Program-made: the position numbers and the translations under genes
In this document: one piece after another, positions 15,938 through 23,874 of the stretch
How the letters are laid out: the number at the start of each line of letters is the position of its first letter
Numbering within the stretch: position 1 is the first letter of the stretch
Notes under the pieces: model-generated
Told to the model about the DNA's origin: nothing
Database searches by the model: none
The model's input: only the letters and a program-made list of their open reading frames with translations
DNA from: Blastopirellula retiformator
GTDB lineage: Bacteria > Planctomycetota > Planctomycetia > Pirellulales > Pirellulaceae
Direction of reading: 5' to 3'
Assembly (NCBI RefSeq): GCF_007859755.1
Contig: NZ_SJPF01000003.1
Span: 124,001 to 188,000 of the forward strand
DNA length: 64,000 nucleotides

Positions 15938-16645
15938 TTAGCCTTCGACCGAGTAGAACTCTTCGTACGGTTGAATGACGACGAAACCGTTGCCGCGGAA
16001 TTCCATCTGGAAAGACTCGCCGCTGCCGCGACCGAAGAAGGTCTTCAGCGAAACGTCGGTTCGCAGGCTCGGTTCCAGCGAACCGCTCCACGCGACCGTG
16101 GCGTTCGGATCGGTGTAGACCGGGCAATCAGGCGTGACGACCAGCGTCAGCGGTTCGTAGTGGGTGGTGATGGCGACCATGCCGGTGCCGCGCAGATGGA
16201 CCTGAAACAGTCCGCCGGCGAGCATCGACGATACCCGCTTCATCATCTTGATGTCCCAGTCGACCGACTCCTCAAAGGCGAGGATGTCGTTGCCGTTGAC
16301 GACGATCGCTTCGTTCTCCAGTTTGAGGATCTGGACCTTCTTGCCGTAGTCGGCCAGGTAGAGCCTCCCCTGCCCGACCGCCTTGGTCAGACGGGCGCCT
16401 TCGCCGGTGACCGCCTTTTTGAAGAAGCCGCCGAGACCCTTCTCGAAGACCCCTTCTCGCTCAAACTTGATGTTGCCGAGGTACGAAACCATCGAGCCCA
16501 TCTTGGTCCAGACCATCCCGTTCAGGTTGACCTCAAGCAGGCGTTGGCTCTCCATCTCGAAGATCCCTTGCCCACGATCACGCTGGCGGGTTTGTTCCAC
16601 AAATTCGCGGAGCGTGTAGCGGTTATCGACTTCAGCAGAGCTCAT
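15938..16645 (-). CDS. AIM24-family protein
   Basis: 235 residues, all-beta, with glycine-rich strands typical of the AIM24/TIGR00266 family: MVWTKMGSMVSYLGNIKFER near the N-terminus, a central LYLADYGKKVQIL, AITTHYEPLTLVV, then SGESFQMEFRGNGFVVIQPY at the end. Bacterial members are soluble proteins of unsettled function; the mitochondrial relative is needed for membrane organisation. It lies between an ECF sigma gene and a zinc-finger-like gene on the same strand. Confidence 0.88.
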   Translation of the reverse strand: MSSAEVDNRYTLREFVEQTRQRDRGQGIFEMESQRLLEVNLNGMVWTKMGSMVSYLGNIKFEREGVFEKGLGGFFKKAVTGEGARLTKAVGQGRLYLADYGKKVQILKLENEAIVVNGNDILAFEESVDWDIKMMKRVSSMLAGGLFQVHLRGTGMVAITTHYEPLTLVVTPDCPVYTDPNATVAWSGSLEPSLRTDVSLKTFFGRGSGESFQMEFRGNGFVVIQPYEEFYSVEG

Positions 16646-16764
16646 AGGTTCCCCCGGGACTTTCGATTGGATGCGATTAGGCGATGTGGATGAGAAGCGG
16701 CGTCGTTGCGTTTGCCGGGCTACAACGACCGCACTGAGTTCTATTCGCGGTAAATGCGCGAATC

Positions 16765-17412
16765 TTAATTGGCTGCGTAAAGTTCTGGGAAGATCTCCTC
16801 GTTCAGGCCCTGCTTCCGCACGGCGGCCCGCAACTTCGCCAGAAAATCAAACTTGTAATTGGCGACGTTTTGTTCGGTCAGGTCCAAAAGCTCAGCGACG
16901 TCTTTGTTGGCGTAGCCGCGGACCAGCAGCATCTCTAGGCACTGGACCTTCACCCAGTCGCCGCGGCCGCGCCAATGATCGAGCTGGCCATTGATCGCTT
17001 CGACCAGGGCCGCTTCTTCCAGGTCGCGGCGCTCGCCGCTACGGACGATGCTGGACGCGGCCCGCTGCGTGCCGGGCAGTTCCCAGTTGTCGCTGGAGCC
17101 ATCGCCGCCCGAGTGGATCGGCAAAGTGGGACGTCGCCCTTCGCGGCGGAGGTGATCGGTCAGCTTGTAGGCGCAGATCGCGAACAGGTAGCTCTCCAGC
17201 GAGCGCTTGCCGTCGTAATTGGGCAGGCTGTTGAGAAAGCCGATGAACGTCTCTTGGACGACGTCTTCGCTGGGCGCGCGACGACGCAGGCGACTCTCGG
17301 CAAATGCGAGCAGGCGACCTTCGTAACGGCCAATCAAATCGGTCCAGGCGTCAGCGTCGCCGGTTCGAATCCGATCGATCAGCAGCACGTCGGTTTCAGA
17401 AACCTCAGACAT
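16765..17412 (-). CDS. ECF-type RNA polymerase sigma factor in the kinase locus
   Basis: 215 residues from ATG 17412 (MSEVSETDVLLIDRIRTGDA); ATG 17421 is an alternative three codons earlier. Region 2 spans about 10-80 (RLRRRAPSEDVVQETFIGFL); region 4 spans about 150-205, with RGYANKDVAELLDLTEQNVA as the helix-turn-helix. A linker of about 55 residues between them is longer than usual. Co-directional with an upstream Ser/Thr kinase and FHA protein; planctomycetes are known to have ECF groups linked to Ser/Thr kinases, so phospho-regulation is plausible but unproven. Confidence 0.88.
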   Translation of the reverse strand: MSEVSETDVLLIDRIRTGDADAWTDLIGRYEGRLLAFAESRLRRRAPSEDVVQETFIGFLNSLPNYDGKRSLESYLFAICAYKLTDHLRREGRRPTLPIHSGGDGSSDNWELPGTQRAASSIVRSGERRDLEEAALVEAINGQLDHWRGRGDWVKVQCLEMLLVRGYANKDVAELLDLTEQNVANYKFDFLAKLRAAVRKQGLNEEIFPELYAAN

Positions 17413-17487
17413 AAGCGGCATTTTGGGCGGATAGAGGAGCAGCCGCGTCCGTCATTGCAGCCGCCCTGCAGGCATTCGCTGCGCCGA

Positions 17488-18549
17488 CTAGACCGGCGGG
17501 AACCATTGCGTCAGCAGGATCGCCCCACCGACTACCCCTAGTATCGCCGCCCCGGCGATCGTCTGCAACCTTCCCTGGTGACGCCGATCGGTCGCCGCAT
17601 TGTAAGAAAGGGCGCTGTAAAGAATGCCGAGAACCGCCAGAACGCCGGCAAACAGGCCGCCAGCGTAGCCCAGACGGGTCGACTGCTGCACCTGACGCCA
17701 TCGCTGCTCAATTTCGCGGCGGAACTGGTCGTTGAACTGCAGATGGGCGTGCCACTGCTGCATCGGGCCGACGGTCGTGTCGAGTTGCTCTTTGTAGGTC
17801 TGCAGATGAATGTGGTCGGCGATCAGTTGGTCGTCGAGCGGAATGCGGCTGGCGCGGGCCTCGCTGCCAAGCAACTGGGCCGTCTGTTCCAGGACCGCCT
17901 CTTCGGTCAAAGCTTGGAGCGCTTTGTAGCACTCGGTCGAACTGCTGTAGGGGCCGGTCGAAAGCGAGACGTAATCGACGCCATCTTGCGAAGTAGGCTC
18001 TTGGTCGACCCAGTCGGGGCGCCCCGGCGGGATAATCCGCGAGGCGCCAGCATTTTCGGCCGTGTTGACTGTCGGCTGCACAAACGCGTCATACAGCGCG
18101 CTGCCGACCGCATTGACGATGGTCGCTTGCGACGCCGGGTTCGCTGGAGGACTTGCTGGATCGGGCAAAGTTGGCTGTTCGGAGGTTTCGGCCCGCAGTT
18201 CAATCGGCGGGGCCGTGGCGAGCTGCCGTGTCGTCGTACGCTCGACTCGCATGGACGACCGGGTCCGATAAGGGCTGTTATTCTCGGTCTGTACATCTAC
18301 CCGAACCGCAACCAGGCTCAGCAGCCCCAGCCCAATGGTTCCCAAGACGCCGCAAACCAGCAGCCCGGCCAAGATCTTCCAGCGGCCGAAAATGATGGTC
18401 AGCAAGACCGCCAAGAAGCCACAGGCCGCAATCGCCAGCAACAAAACGATCGCCGGCGACATCGCCACAGACTGGGTGGTGGCTGAAATCGGTTCGGCGA
18501 TCTGCCCCAAGCAGGCGACAGACTGAGCGAGTTGTAGTGCCGGCAACAT
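17488..18549 (-). CDS. Membrane protein with helix pairs at both ends, function unknown
   Basis: 353 residues from ATG 18549 (MLPALQLAQ); a GTG at 18585 is possible. Two helices near the N-terminus (IVLLLAIAACGFLAVLLTII and ILAGLLVCGVLGTIGLGLL), a soluble Pro/Thr/Ala-rich and then helical region (about 80-290), and two C-terminal helices (LFAGVLAVLGILYSAL, AGAAILGVVGGAILL). This would give a large loop on one side of the membrane. It follows three microprotein genes and the kinase on the same strand and precedes the ECF sigma gene, so it may be the membrane part of that system. Confidence 0.75.
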   Translation of the reverse strand: MLPALQLAQSVACLGQIAEPISATTQSVAMSPAIVLLLAIAACGFLAVLLTIIFGRWKILAGLLVCGVLGTIGLGLLSLVAVRVDVQTENNSPYRTRSSMRVERTTTRQLATAPPIELRAETSEQPTLPDPASPPANPASQATIVNAVGSALYDAFVQPTVNTAENAGASRIIPPGRPDWVDQEPTSQDGVDYVSLSTGPYSSSTECYKALQALTEEAVLEQTAQLLGSEARASRIPLDDQLIADHIHLQTYKEQLDTTVGPMQQWHAHLQFNDQFRREIEQRWRQVQQSTRLGYAGGLFAGVLAVLGILYSALSYNAATDRRHQGRLQTIAGAAILGVVGGAILLTQWFPPV

Positions 18550-18633
18550 GATCAATTCCAGGGAACAGTACTGCGTCTCTACCACAGATTCGTCGCTCAG
18601 AGGCGAATCTTGGCGGCGTGCGCAGCGAAATTC

Positions 18634-18717
18634 TTATTTTTTGGTGCGTTGTCGAAAAGCGAAAGCGCCCAGCGCAATGACGCCTCCGACAATGACGATC
18701 TCTTGAATGCCTAACAT
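18634..18717 (-). CDS. 27-residue single-helix membrane microprotein (microprotein 1)
   Basis: ATG 18717 to TAA 18634. It begins MLGIQEIVIVGGVIALGAF and ends with a basic tail (RQRTKK). One transmembrane helix with an acidic residue near its start (Glu6). Below normal gene-calling cut-offs. Supported by position: same strand and close spacing with two other microproteins (13 nt after microprotein 2), between the kinase and the four-helix membrane protein. A short N-terminus with Glu before a hydrophobic helix recalls TatA, but the Phe-Gly hinge and amphipathic helix are absent. Confidence 0.6.
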   Translation of the reverse strand: MLGIQEIVIVGGVIALGAFAFRQRTKK

Positions 18718-18730
18718 GATGACTCTCGAG

Positions 18731-18847
18731 TTACTTTTTTGAATTCTTTTGTGCGACAACGATGGTCGCCACAACGCCGACGGTCACAATCAGCGGACAG
18801 ACGACCAGCATCCCGATGATAACAAGCTCTAAAACGCCGATGCCCAT
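18731..18847 (-). CDS. 38-residue single-helix membrane microprotein (microprotein 2)
   Basis: ATG 18847 to TAA 18731. Starts MGIGVLELVIIGMLVVCPLI and ends in VVAQKNSKK. It is one long hydrophobic segment with Glu7 near the start and a Lys-rich end, the same plan as microprotein 1. TTAGG lies about 11 nt before the ATG. Too short for usual annotation. Its presence in a tight row of three similar frames argues against chance. Confidence 0.6.
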   Translation of the reverse strand: MGIGVLELVIIGMLVVCPLIVTVGVVATIVVAQKNSKK

Positions 18848-18877
18848 GATGCTGCCTAAGATAATTCCGTGTCCCGT

Positions 18878-18976
18878 TTATTGGCCTCGTCGCGACACCG
18901 CCGCGATGATGACGATGGCGATAATTGCAATGACGGCCAATAGGCCGCCAACGCCGAGTAGTAACATAGTGCTCAT
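18878..18976 (-). CDS. 32-residue single-helix membrane microprotein (microprotein 3)
   Basis: ATG 18976 to TAA 18878, 45 nt after the kinase stop. Starts MSTMLLLGVGGLLAVIAIIA and ends AAVSRRGQ. One strongly hydrophobic helix followed by a basic tail; ATG 18967 is an alternative start. It is the first of three such frames; together they fill almost all of the 472 nt between the kinase and the next large gene. Confidence 0.55.
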   Translation of the reverse strand: MSTMLLLGVGGLLAVIAIIAIVIIAAVSRRGQ

Positions 18977-19021
18977 GGACCAATCAGGGGAAGCTGCCAT
19001 TAGAAACTTATTTCGTCACAA

Positions 19022-21055
19022 TTAGGCGGAGGCGGAAGTTTCGGTCATCGCTTGTTGCTCGTGCCGCAGCGCCTCACGTTCTTTGGGGCTGTACCAAGGC
19101 GCCGAGATCTGAACTACCAGCGAGATCGCCCCGCTCAAGATCAGGCCCCACGGTTGAATGAACGGCGTGAAGTAGTTGACCAGTGCGGCGGTCATGACCG
19201 TCACAAACAACGTCCACAGACTCAGCCGCGTCTTGCGGAGCGGATCGCTCAGTTTCCACCAGCGAAGCAAGCCGAACTGGGCGCCAAAGACGATCGCATA
19301 GGTCGTCAGCGACGGGGAGCCGTCGAGCGACTCAAACCAACCGCGTAGTCCCAGGTTCGGGCGCCAACCAGTGACCGTTCCTTCTACCGGCAACGGCATG
19401 TCCAGCAGCAGCGCTTGTCCCGCCGCATAGCCGATCAAGCCGATCACCAAGCCGATGCCAGCCATCGCGAACCGGCGAAGCCAAGGATCTCCTTCGTTTC
19501 GTTCCCACAACTTGCCGACCAGCAAGATGCTCCACGACCCACAGATCGTCATCGCCGTCAGCCAGCCAAACAGCGGCGCCCAGGTCGCCAGCGGGCCCTC
19601 GACGGAGACGCCCCCCAAAGCGAGCGCCAAGATCGAGATCACCGCCGCTGAGATCGCGCTGATCAGGAACGAGCCGACCAGGCTCTTCATTCGCAGGTCG
19701 AGCGGGATCGCGGCGAGCGCCTCACGTTGTCGCTCTCGACGGCTCAGCTTTTGCGTCCGCTTTTCCTTGGCTCGCTCTTTCCGCGTCATGACGACCGGAT
19801 GGTACGGCGAGTACTCGGTCACCGTATTGCGAGTCGGCGTATCGTTCATATGCAGAAAGATCGAGCGACCTGCCAGGTAAACCATATAGACGGCGCCTGC
19901 CAACAAGCCGAGCGGCAGCAGCCAACCTAGATTGGCGATCAGCGCGAACGAGCAGAGGACCAGCACCAGGAGCTTTGGCGCCAGGCTGACGTTCTCGTTG
20001 TTCCACCAGTCGGCGACCGAACGCATGCCGCCGGATACCGCTTTGGCGACCGGCTCCTCGTCGCCGCCGTTGAGCGGCGCGACGATCGGCTCTTCGGGCG
20101 ATTGCGGCGCAGTCGCTCCATTCGCCCGCTGGATCGTGACGTCATCATGCAGCGAAGCGACGACCGTTTCGTTCTTCGAGAGGCCGAGATTGGCCAGCAT
20201 CTCTTCGACCGTGCCGGTCCGCTTGTTCGGGTCTTTGTGCAGCGCCTGGGTGATCGTTGTGCGGAACGGCTCCGGCACGCCACGCAGGTCGGGCTCGGCG
20301 GTCAAGTGCTTCATGATGATCTCTTGGCTGCTTTCCCCTTCAAAGGGAACGCGGCCGGTCAGAATCTCATGCAGCATGATGCCTAGAGCGTATATGTCGA
20401 TCTCTTTGCCGTAGACTCCTTTGCCGATCTCGGGCGCCATGTAATGGAACGTGCCGACGCTTTCGGTTTGTCCGCTACGGCGGCTGACCGAGATAAACTT
20501 CGACAGGCCGTAGTCGCCGATCTTGATCGTGCCGGCGTCATTAAAGATGTTGCCCGGCTTCAGATCGCGGTGGACGATGCCATGATCGTGCAGATAGCCG
20601 ACCGCCGCGGCGATCGGACGGAACCAGCGAATCGTTTCTTCCGGCGAAAGTCCGCTGGGGCGACGATCGAGCGTCTCCTTCAGGTTTTCGCCCCGTACGT
20701 ATTCCATCACGACCCAGCCTTCGCCGGCGTCGTCAAACTTGATGTCGTACAGCGCCACCAGGTGCGGGTGCTTCAGGTTCAAGCAATGCTTGACCCCCCG
20801 CATCTCGATATCGAGGTTGCGTTGAATATGTTTGAGAGCGACTTCCTTGCCGGCGTCGGTCAGCGCATAGAAGACTTCGCCGAAGCCCCCGGCGCCGACG
20901 CCTCGTTTGATGGTGAAGCCGTCGAGCGGCTTCGACCCACTGGCATAGGTAAATTTCATCGTTCCCCCTCGCGGGCGATGATCGGCCTGAGAAGGAAGCT
21001 GGGCGGTGTTTCCCTGCTCCTCTTCCGGCTCTATCGTCGCTGCGTCGTCGCGCAT
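19022..21055 (-). CDS. Membrane-bound Ser/Thr protein kinase
   Basis: 677 residues from ATG 21055. Kinase domain at about 45-320: P-loop RGVGAGGFGEVF, catalytic Lys75 in EVALKHI, HRDLKPGN with Asp164, DYG (instead of DFG) at 181, and APE in YMAPEIGKG. A short linker is followed by a membrane part: two or three helices near 360-400, a basic loop (KERAKEKRTQKLSRRER) and about five more helices to the end. The catalytic residues are complete, so it is probably active. An FHA-domain gene lies upstream and three microprotein genes downstream on the same strand. Confidence 0.93.
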   Translation of the reverse strand: MRDDAATIEPEEEQGNTAQLPSQADHRPRGGTMKFTYASGSKPLDGFTIKRGVGAGGFGEVFYALTDAGKEVALKHIQRNLDIEMRGVKHCLNLKHPHLVALYDIKFDDAGEGWVVMEYVRGENLKETLDRRPSGLSPEETIRWFRPIAAAVGYLHDHGIVHRDLKPGNIFNDAGTIKIGDYGLSKFISVSRRSGQTESVGTFHYMAPEIGKGVYGKEIDIYALGIMLHEILTGRVPFEGESSQEIIMKHLTAEPDLRGVPEPFRTTITQALHKDPNKRTGTVEEMLANLGLSKNETVVASLHDDVTIQRANGATAPQSPEEPIVAPLNGGDEEPVAKAVSGGMRSVADWWNNENVSLAPKLLVLVLCSFALIANLGWLLPLGLLAGAVYMVYLAGRSIFLHMNDTPTRNTVTEYSPYHPVVMTRKERAKEKRTQKLSRRERQREALAAIPLDLRMKSLVGSFLISAISAAVISILALALGGVSVEGPLATWAPLFGWLTAMTICGSWSILLVGKLWERNEGDPWLRRFAMAGIGLVIGLIGYAAGQALLLDMPLPVEGTVTGWRPNLGLRGWFESLDGSPSLTTYAIVFGAQFGLLRWWKLSDPLRKTRLSLWTLFVTVMTAALVNYFTPFIQPWGLILSGAISLVVQISAPWYSPKEREALRHEQQAMTETSASA

Positions 21056-21117
21056 CGAATGTGTCCCCCGCAATTCGGCCGTCACAGACGTTCCCCAACG
21101 TCTTGCCGCGCTCTCGG

Positions 21118-21747
21118 TCAGGCACTAGCGGCCAACCGTTCCAGATAAAACGAAAAGTCTTCTCCCTGGACCGAGCAGTCGGCGACGAGCGGCGATTTGT
21201 TCTTCACCGCTTGGCCGTTGACTTGAAATGCGCCGGGAGAGCGGACATGCAGTCCGTCTCCCTGCTTGTACAATACCACATCCCGATTCCAGCCGCCGCA
21301 AACCACATGGTTGCAGCTTTTGGGGCCCAGGATGCAGGTTTCGGCCATCAGCAAAATTGCGTCGGCCGCTGGTTCGGTACGCTGCGAGCTTTCGAGTCGC
21401 AGCACGGCGCTGGCGCTCAGCGGATGCCGTTTCTGAAAACTGAGGACGACGCTGCGTCCCAACTGAATCAGGTCTCCATCCGATAAGACGGTTGGCTGGT
21501 CCAACAGTTTTCCGCGGCGGCGCACTTCGGCCAGCGGTTCGACTACATACTCCGCTCCGCGGCGGCGGATCCAAGCGTGCCGCCGGCTGACGTCGCCCAA
21601 AATCGGCACGTCGACTCCACTTTGCGGCGTCGCCTGGCCGATCAAGACGTCGGGACCGGTCAGCAGCAGGAAACCGCCGACTCCATCGACCCACAACTGG
21701 CGCCGCGTGGGCGCTTCAGCCAATGGTTTCGTCGATGATCGCTTCAT
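21118..21747 (-). CDS. FHA-domain protein
   Basis: 209 residues from ATG 21747 (MKRSSTKPL); the frame is open to ATG 21891, which would add 48 residues. An FHA-like fold begins at QLWVDGVGGFLLLTG; DVSRRHAWIRRRGAEYVVEP matches the SxxH strand-loop that contacts phosphothreonine, and SDGDLIQLG the following turn. A second, weaker repeat of the same kind may follow (CNHVVCGGWNRDVVLYKQ). FHA proteins bind phosphothreonine, so it is a natural reader or substrate for the adjacent Ser/Thr kinase. Confidence 0.8.
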   Translation of the reverse strand: MKRSSTKPLAEAPTRRQLWVDGVGGFLLLTGPDVLIGQATPQSGVDVPILGDVSRRHAWIRRRGAEYVVEPLAEVRRRGKLLDQPTVLSDGDLIQLGRSVVLSFQKRHPLSASAVLRLESSQRTEPAADAILLMAETCILGPKSCNHVVCGGWNRDVVLYKQGDGLHVRSPGAFQVNGQAVKNKSPLVADCSVQGEDFSFYLERLAASA

Positions 21748-22113
21748 GACCTGTTCTCGTGCTGTCTTGGCGCCGACCTGCGTTTCGAGGACGGCCGAGG
21801 CGTAAGAGACCGCGCCAGTGCTGAGCCAGACTTGATCGGGACGCGTTTTTCGCGAGTCCGAGTCAGGCGAGTTGTGGCGGTTTCGTCTCATTACTACTTT
21901 AGTTCGTTGGTAAGCCCCGGAACACGCGTCTTTGCCGTCGATTTCAGTCGCCGGCGACCCGTTTTCGCTGTGCCCAGATATTGCTGGGCCCGAGGATGCG
22001 ACGTAGCGAAGAAGGCTTTCGCCCCCTTCGCCACGCGCTCACATCCAATCTGCTATTCGTTGGCGGCGGGCAATTATTGCGACGCCGCCGGAACAATCGT
22101 TATCAAATGCCAG
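21748..22113. other. Gap between the FHA gene and the coiled-coil gene
   Basis: 366 nt if the FHA protein starts at 21747, or 222 nt if it starts at 21891. No separate gene, repeat or terminator was recognised. It may carry the promoter of the FHA-kinase run. Confidence 0.5.
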
Positions 22114-22962
22114 CTAGTTCAGGCTCGGTTCGAGCGATTTCTTGCTGGTCAGCTCGATCGTCGGCACCCGCTGGTCGACCACGATTTCTGCGGAATTGCC
22201 ATCCGAGAAGTAGGCGGCGACTTCGTCCGAGACGTCCTTGACTTCGACTTCGTCCAGCTGGATCTCTTCGCCGAAGTAGCCTTCCGAGGAGACGAGCTTC
22301 TCGGCAACTTCGATTCGCGTCGAGATATCTTCCAGCAGCTTCTCGGTGCGCGACAGTTGGCTGTCGTCAAACTTGAAGGCGCTGGTCGTCTGGGCGACTT
22401 CGACCATCTTCAGGCGAGCCTGGAGATTCTCGACGTCGACTTCCAGCTGACGCTTGGCGACCAACATGCCGTCGAGCTTCGCCCGGGCGGCGTCCAGTCC
22501 CTTCTGGCGAGCGCGGAGGATTCCTTCCAGCTTTTCGCGTGTCGCGTCCTGCGTCTTGAACCGCTCGAAACGGCCGGCCAAATCAGCCTTCACCTGATCG
22601 CGGGTATAGCGATGGCTGGCGTATTGATAGGTCTGCGAGCCGTCATCCAGGTCGGCTTTCAGACGCAACACTTCTCGTTTGTCCTGGGCCAGGCTGTCGT
22701 TCAGCTTGTCGACCTGACGTTGCAGCTTGTCGACGTCGACCTCTTCCTTGGCGATCAGATGCATGTTGCTGCGAATTTCCGGAGTCAGATCATTGATCAT
22801 CCGGTGGGCTCGTTCGAGTTCAAACTCGATCGGCACGTTTTGTTTCACTTGGTCGTGGAGACGACCATATCCGGTGGCGACATAGCTGACGGCGTCGCGA
22901 CCAAATAGTAGACCGAGCGCCAGCGCGGAACCGGCGCCCACAAGAATCAACTTCTTAAACAT
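22114..22962 (-). CDS. Membrane-anchored coiled-coil protein
   Basis: 282 residues from ATG 22962, with GGGAGGG about 8 nt upstream. An N-terminal helix (LILVGAGSALALGLLFG) anchors it. Residues about 50-215 are a long coiled coil with heptad patterns (EVDVDKLQRQVDKLNDSL, EKLEGILRARQKGLDAAR). An acidic C-terminal tail follows. It could act as a spacer or scaffold in the envelope, perhaps similar in principle to PspA-type proteins, but no family was recognised. It is the first gene of the minus-strand run that continues with FHA and kinase genes. Confidence 0.78.
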   Translation of the reverse strand: MFKKLILVGAGSALALGLLFGRDAVSYVATGYGRLHDQVKQNVPIEFELERAHRMINDLTPEIRSNMHLIAKEEVDVDKLQRQVDKLNDSLAQDKREVLRLKADLDDGSQTYQYASHRYTRDQVKADLAGRFERFKTQDATREKLEGILRARQKGLDAARAKLDGMLVAKRQLEVDVENLQARLKMVEVAQTTSAFKFDDSQLSRTEKLLEDISTRIEVAEKLVSSEGYFGEEIQLDEVEVKDVSDEVAAYFSDGNSAEIVVDQRVPTIELTSKKSLEPSLN

Positions 22963-23534
22963 CGAAAAACCCTCCCAGTGACTGCGTAGCTGCCGGCAGT
23001 GATTGTGCCAACATGCATTGTTCGTGGTTTCGCTCATTCCCTGCCTCCGGAACAGAAACGTCCTGACATAAGGAAGTCTTCGCAGCACTTGAGGCGATAT
23101 TGGGAAATTCTCGCCGCCAGCGGAAAAAAATTTGCGGCCGCAGATCGGACCGCCAGGATGGGGGAATCGCTTTTAGACGAGACTCCCCCAGAAGCAAGAA
23201 TAATCGGATTGACCGGCCCGGTTTGCCAAAACAGGGCGAAATTGGCCGTAGAACGATCTCTTAGGCTCTGAAGACGCCGCAAAGCGCGGCGGTCGATGTT
23301 GACCAAAATGGCACATTGTTGTCTTTTGGGCACACTCGCTACGAACGGTACTCAGGTGCAAGACGTAGTCAGAAAAGCAGAAGTGCTTACCATTTCCTAG
23401 GTTGCGGCCCAAAAAACGCCAAATACGGGAAATACCCGCGAACATGGCGCACCGGTTGCATTGTCCTGAAATGTGCTCGCACAGCGATCAAGAATCAGCA
23501 CCAAATTGCGAATAACTTCTCAGGAGCCAACGCC
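22963..23534. other. Long intergenic region between divergent genes
   Basis: 572 nt between the coiled-coil gene (minus) and the 66-residue gene (plus). The sequence is richer in A+T than its surroundings and shows no open frame with good codon use and no clear repeat. Promoters for both genes must lie here. Confidence 0.5.
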
Positions 23535-23735
23535 ATGAAATCGTTTAGCAAAATTCATCCTGAAGTTCGCAATTCGTCTGCCTCGCTGTTGGCGGAAACC
23601 GTGATCGTCGCCCAGCCGCAGACGATCGACAAAGTGGCTGCCTGGATGGATCAGCAACTGAGCGATCTCGAGCTGAAGTTCGCTTCGTACGTAACGAAGA
23701 ACTCGCTCGGAAAATCGATTCGCCAAGAACGCTAA
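23535..23735 (+). CDS. Small soluble protein of unknown function
   Basis: 66 residues, MKSFSKIHPEVRNSSASLLA to the end ...SLGKSIRQER. CAGGAG about 9 nt before ATG 23535 and a perfect terminator after the stop argue that it is a real, separately transcribed gene. The protein is amphipathic-helical (TIDKVAAWMDQQLSDLELKF). No family recognised. Confidence 0.72.
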   Translation: MKSFSKIHPEVRNSSASLLAETVIVAQPQTIDKVAAWMDQQLSDLELKFASYVTKNSLGKSIRQER

Positions 23736-23837
23736 CCGACCAGAAACGCTACGCGGCTTGCGTGGACGAGAGATCTTACCCTGCCCAAAAATAGATCCGC
23801 CGGCGTACTTTGAAGGGCCGGCAAATTTTCGCTGATC

Positions 23838-23868
23838 AACAGGACGCAGACATTCGCGTCCTGTTTTT
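23838..23868 (+). terminator. Rho-independent terminator
   Basis: Perfect 10-bp stem AACAGGACGC (23838-23847) and GCGTCCTGTT (23856-23865), 8-nt loop, followed by a T-tract. It ends transcription of the 66-residue gene just before the convergent DUF481 gene. Confidence 0.9.
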
Positions 23869-23874
23869 ATGCGC

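Noticed and set aside
18634-18847. Microproteins as canonical TatA subunits
   Set aside because: They share only a short N-terminus with Glu and a helix; the Phe-Gly hinge and the amphipathic helix of TatA are absent.
23300-23330. Possible sigma-54 promoter (TGGCAC with a following TTG)
   Set aside because: The spacing and the -12 element do not fit (TGGCAC is not followed by TTGC at the right distance).
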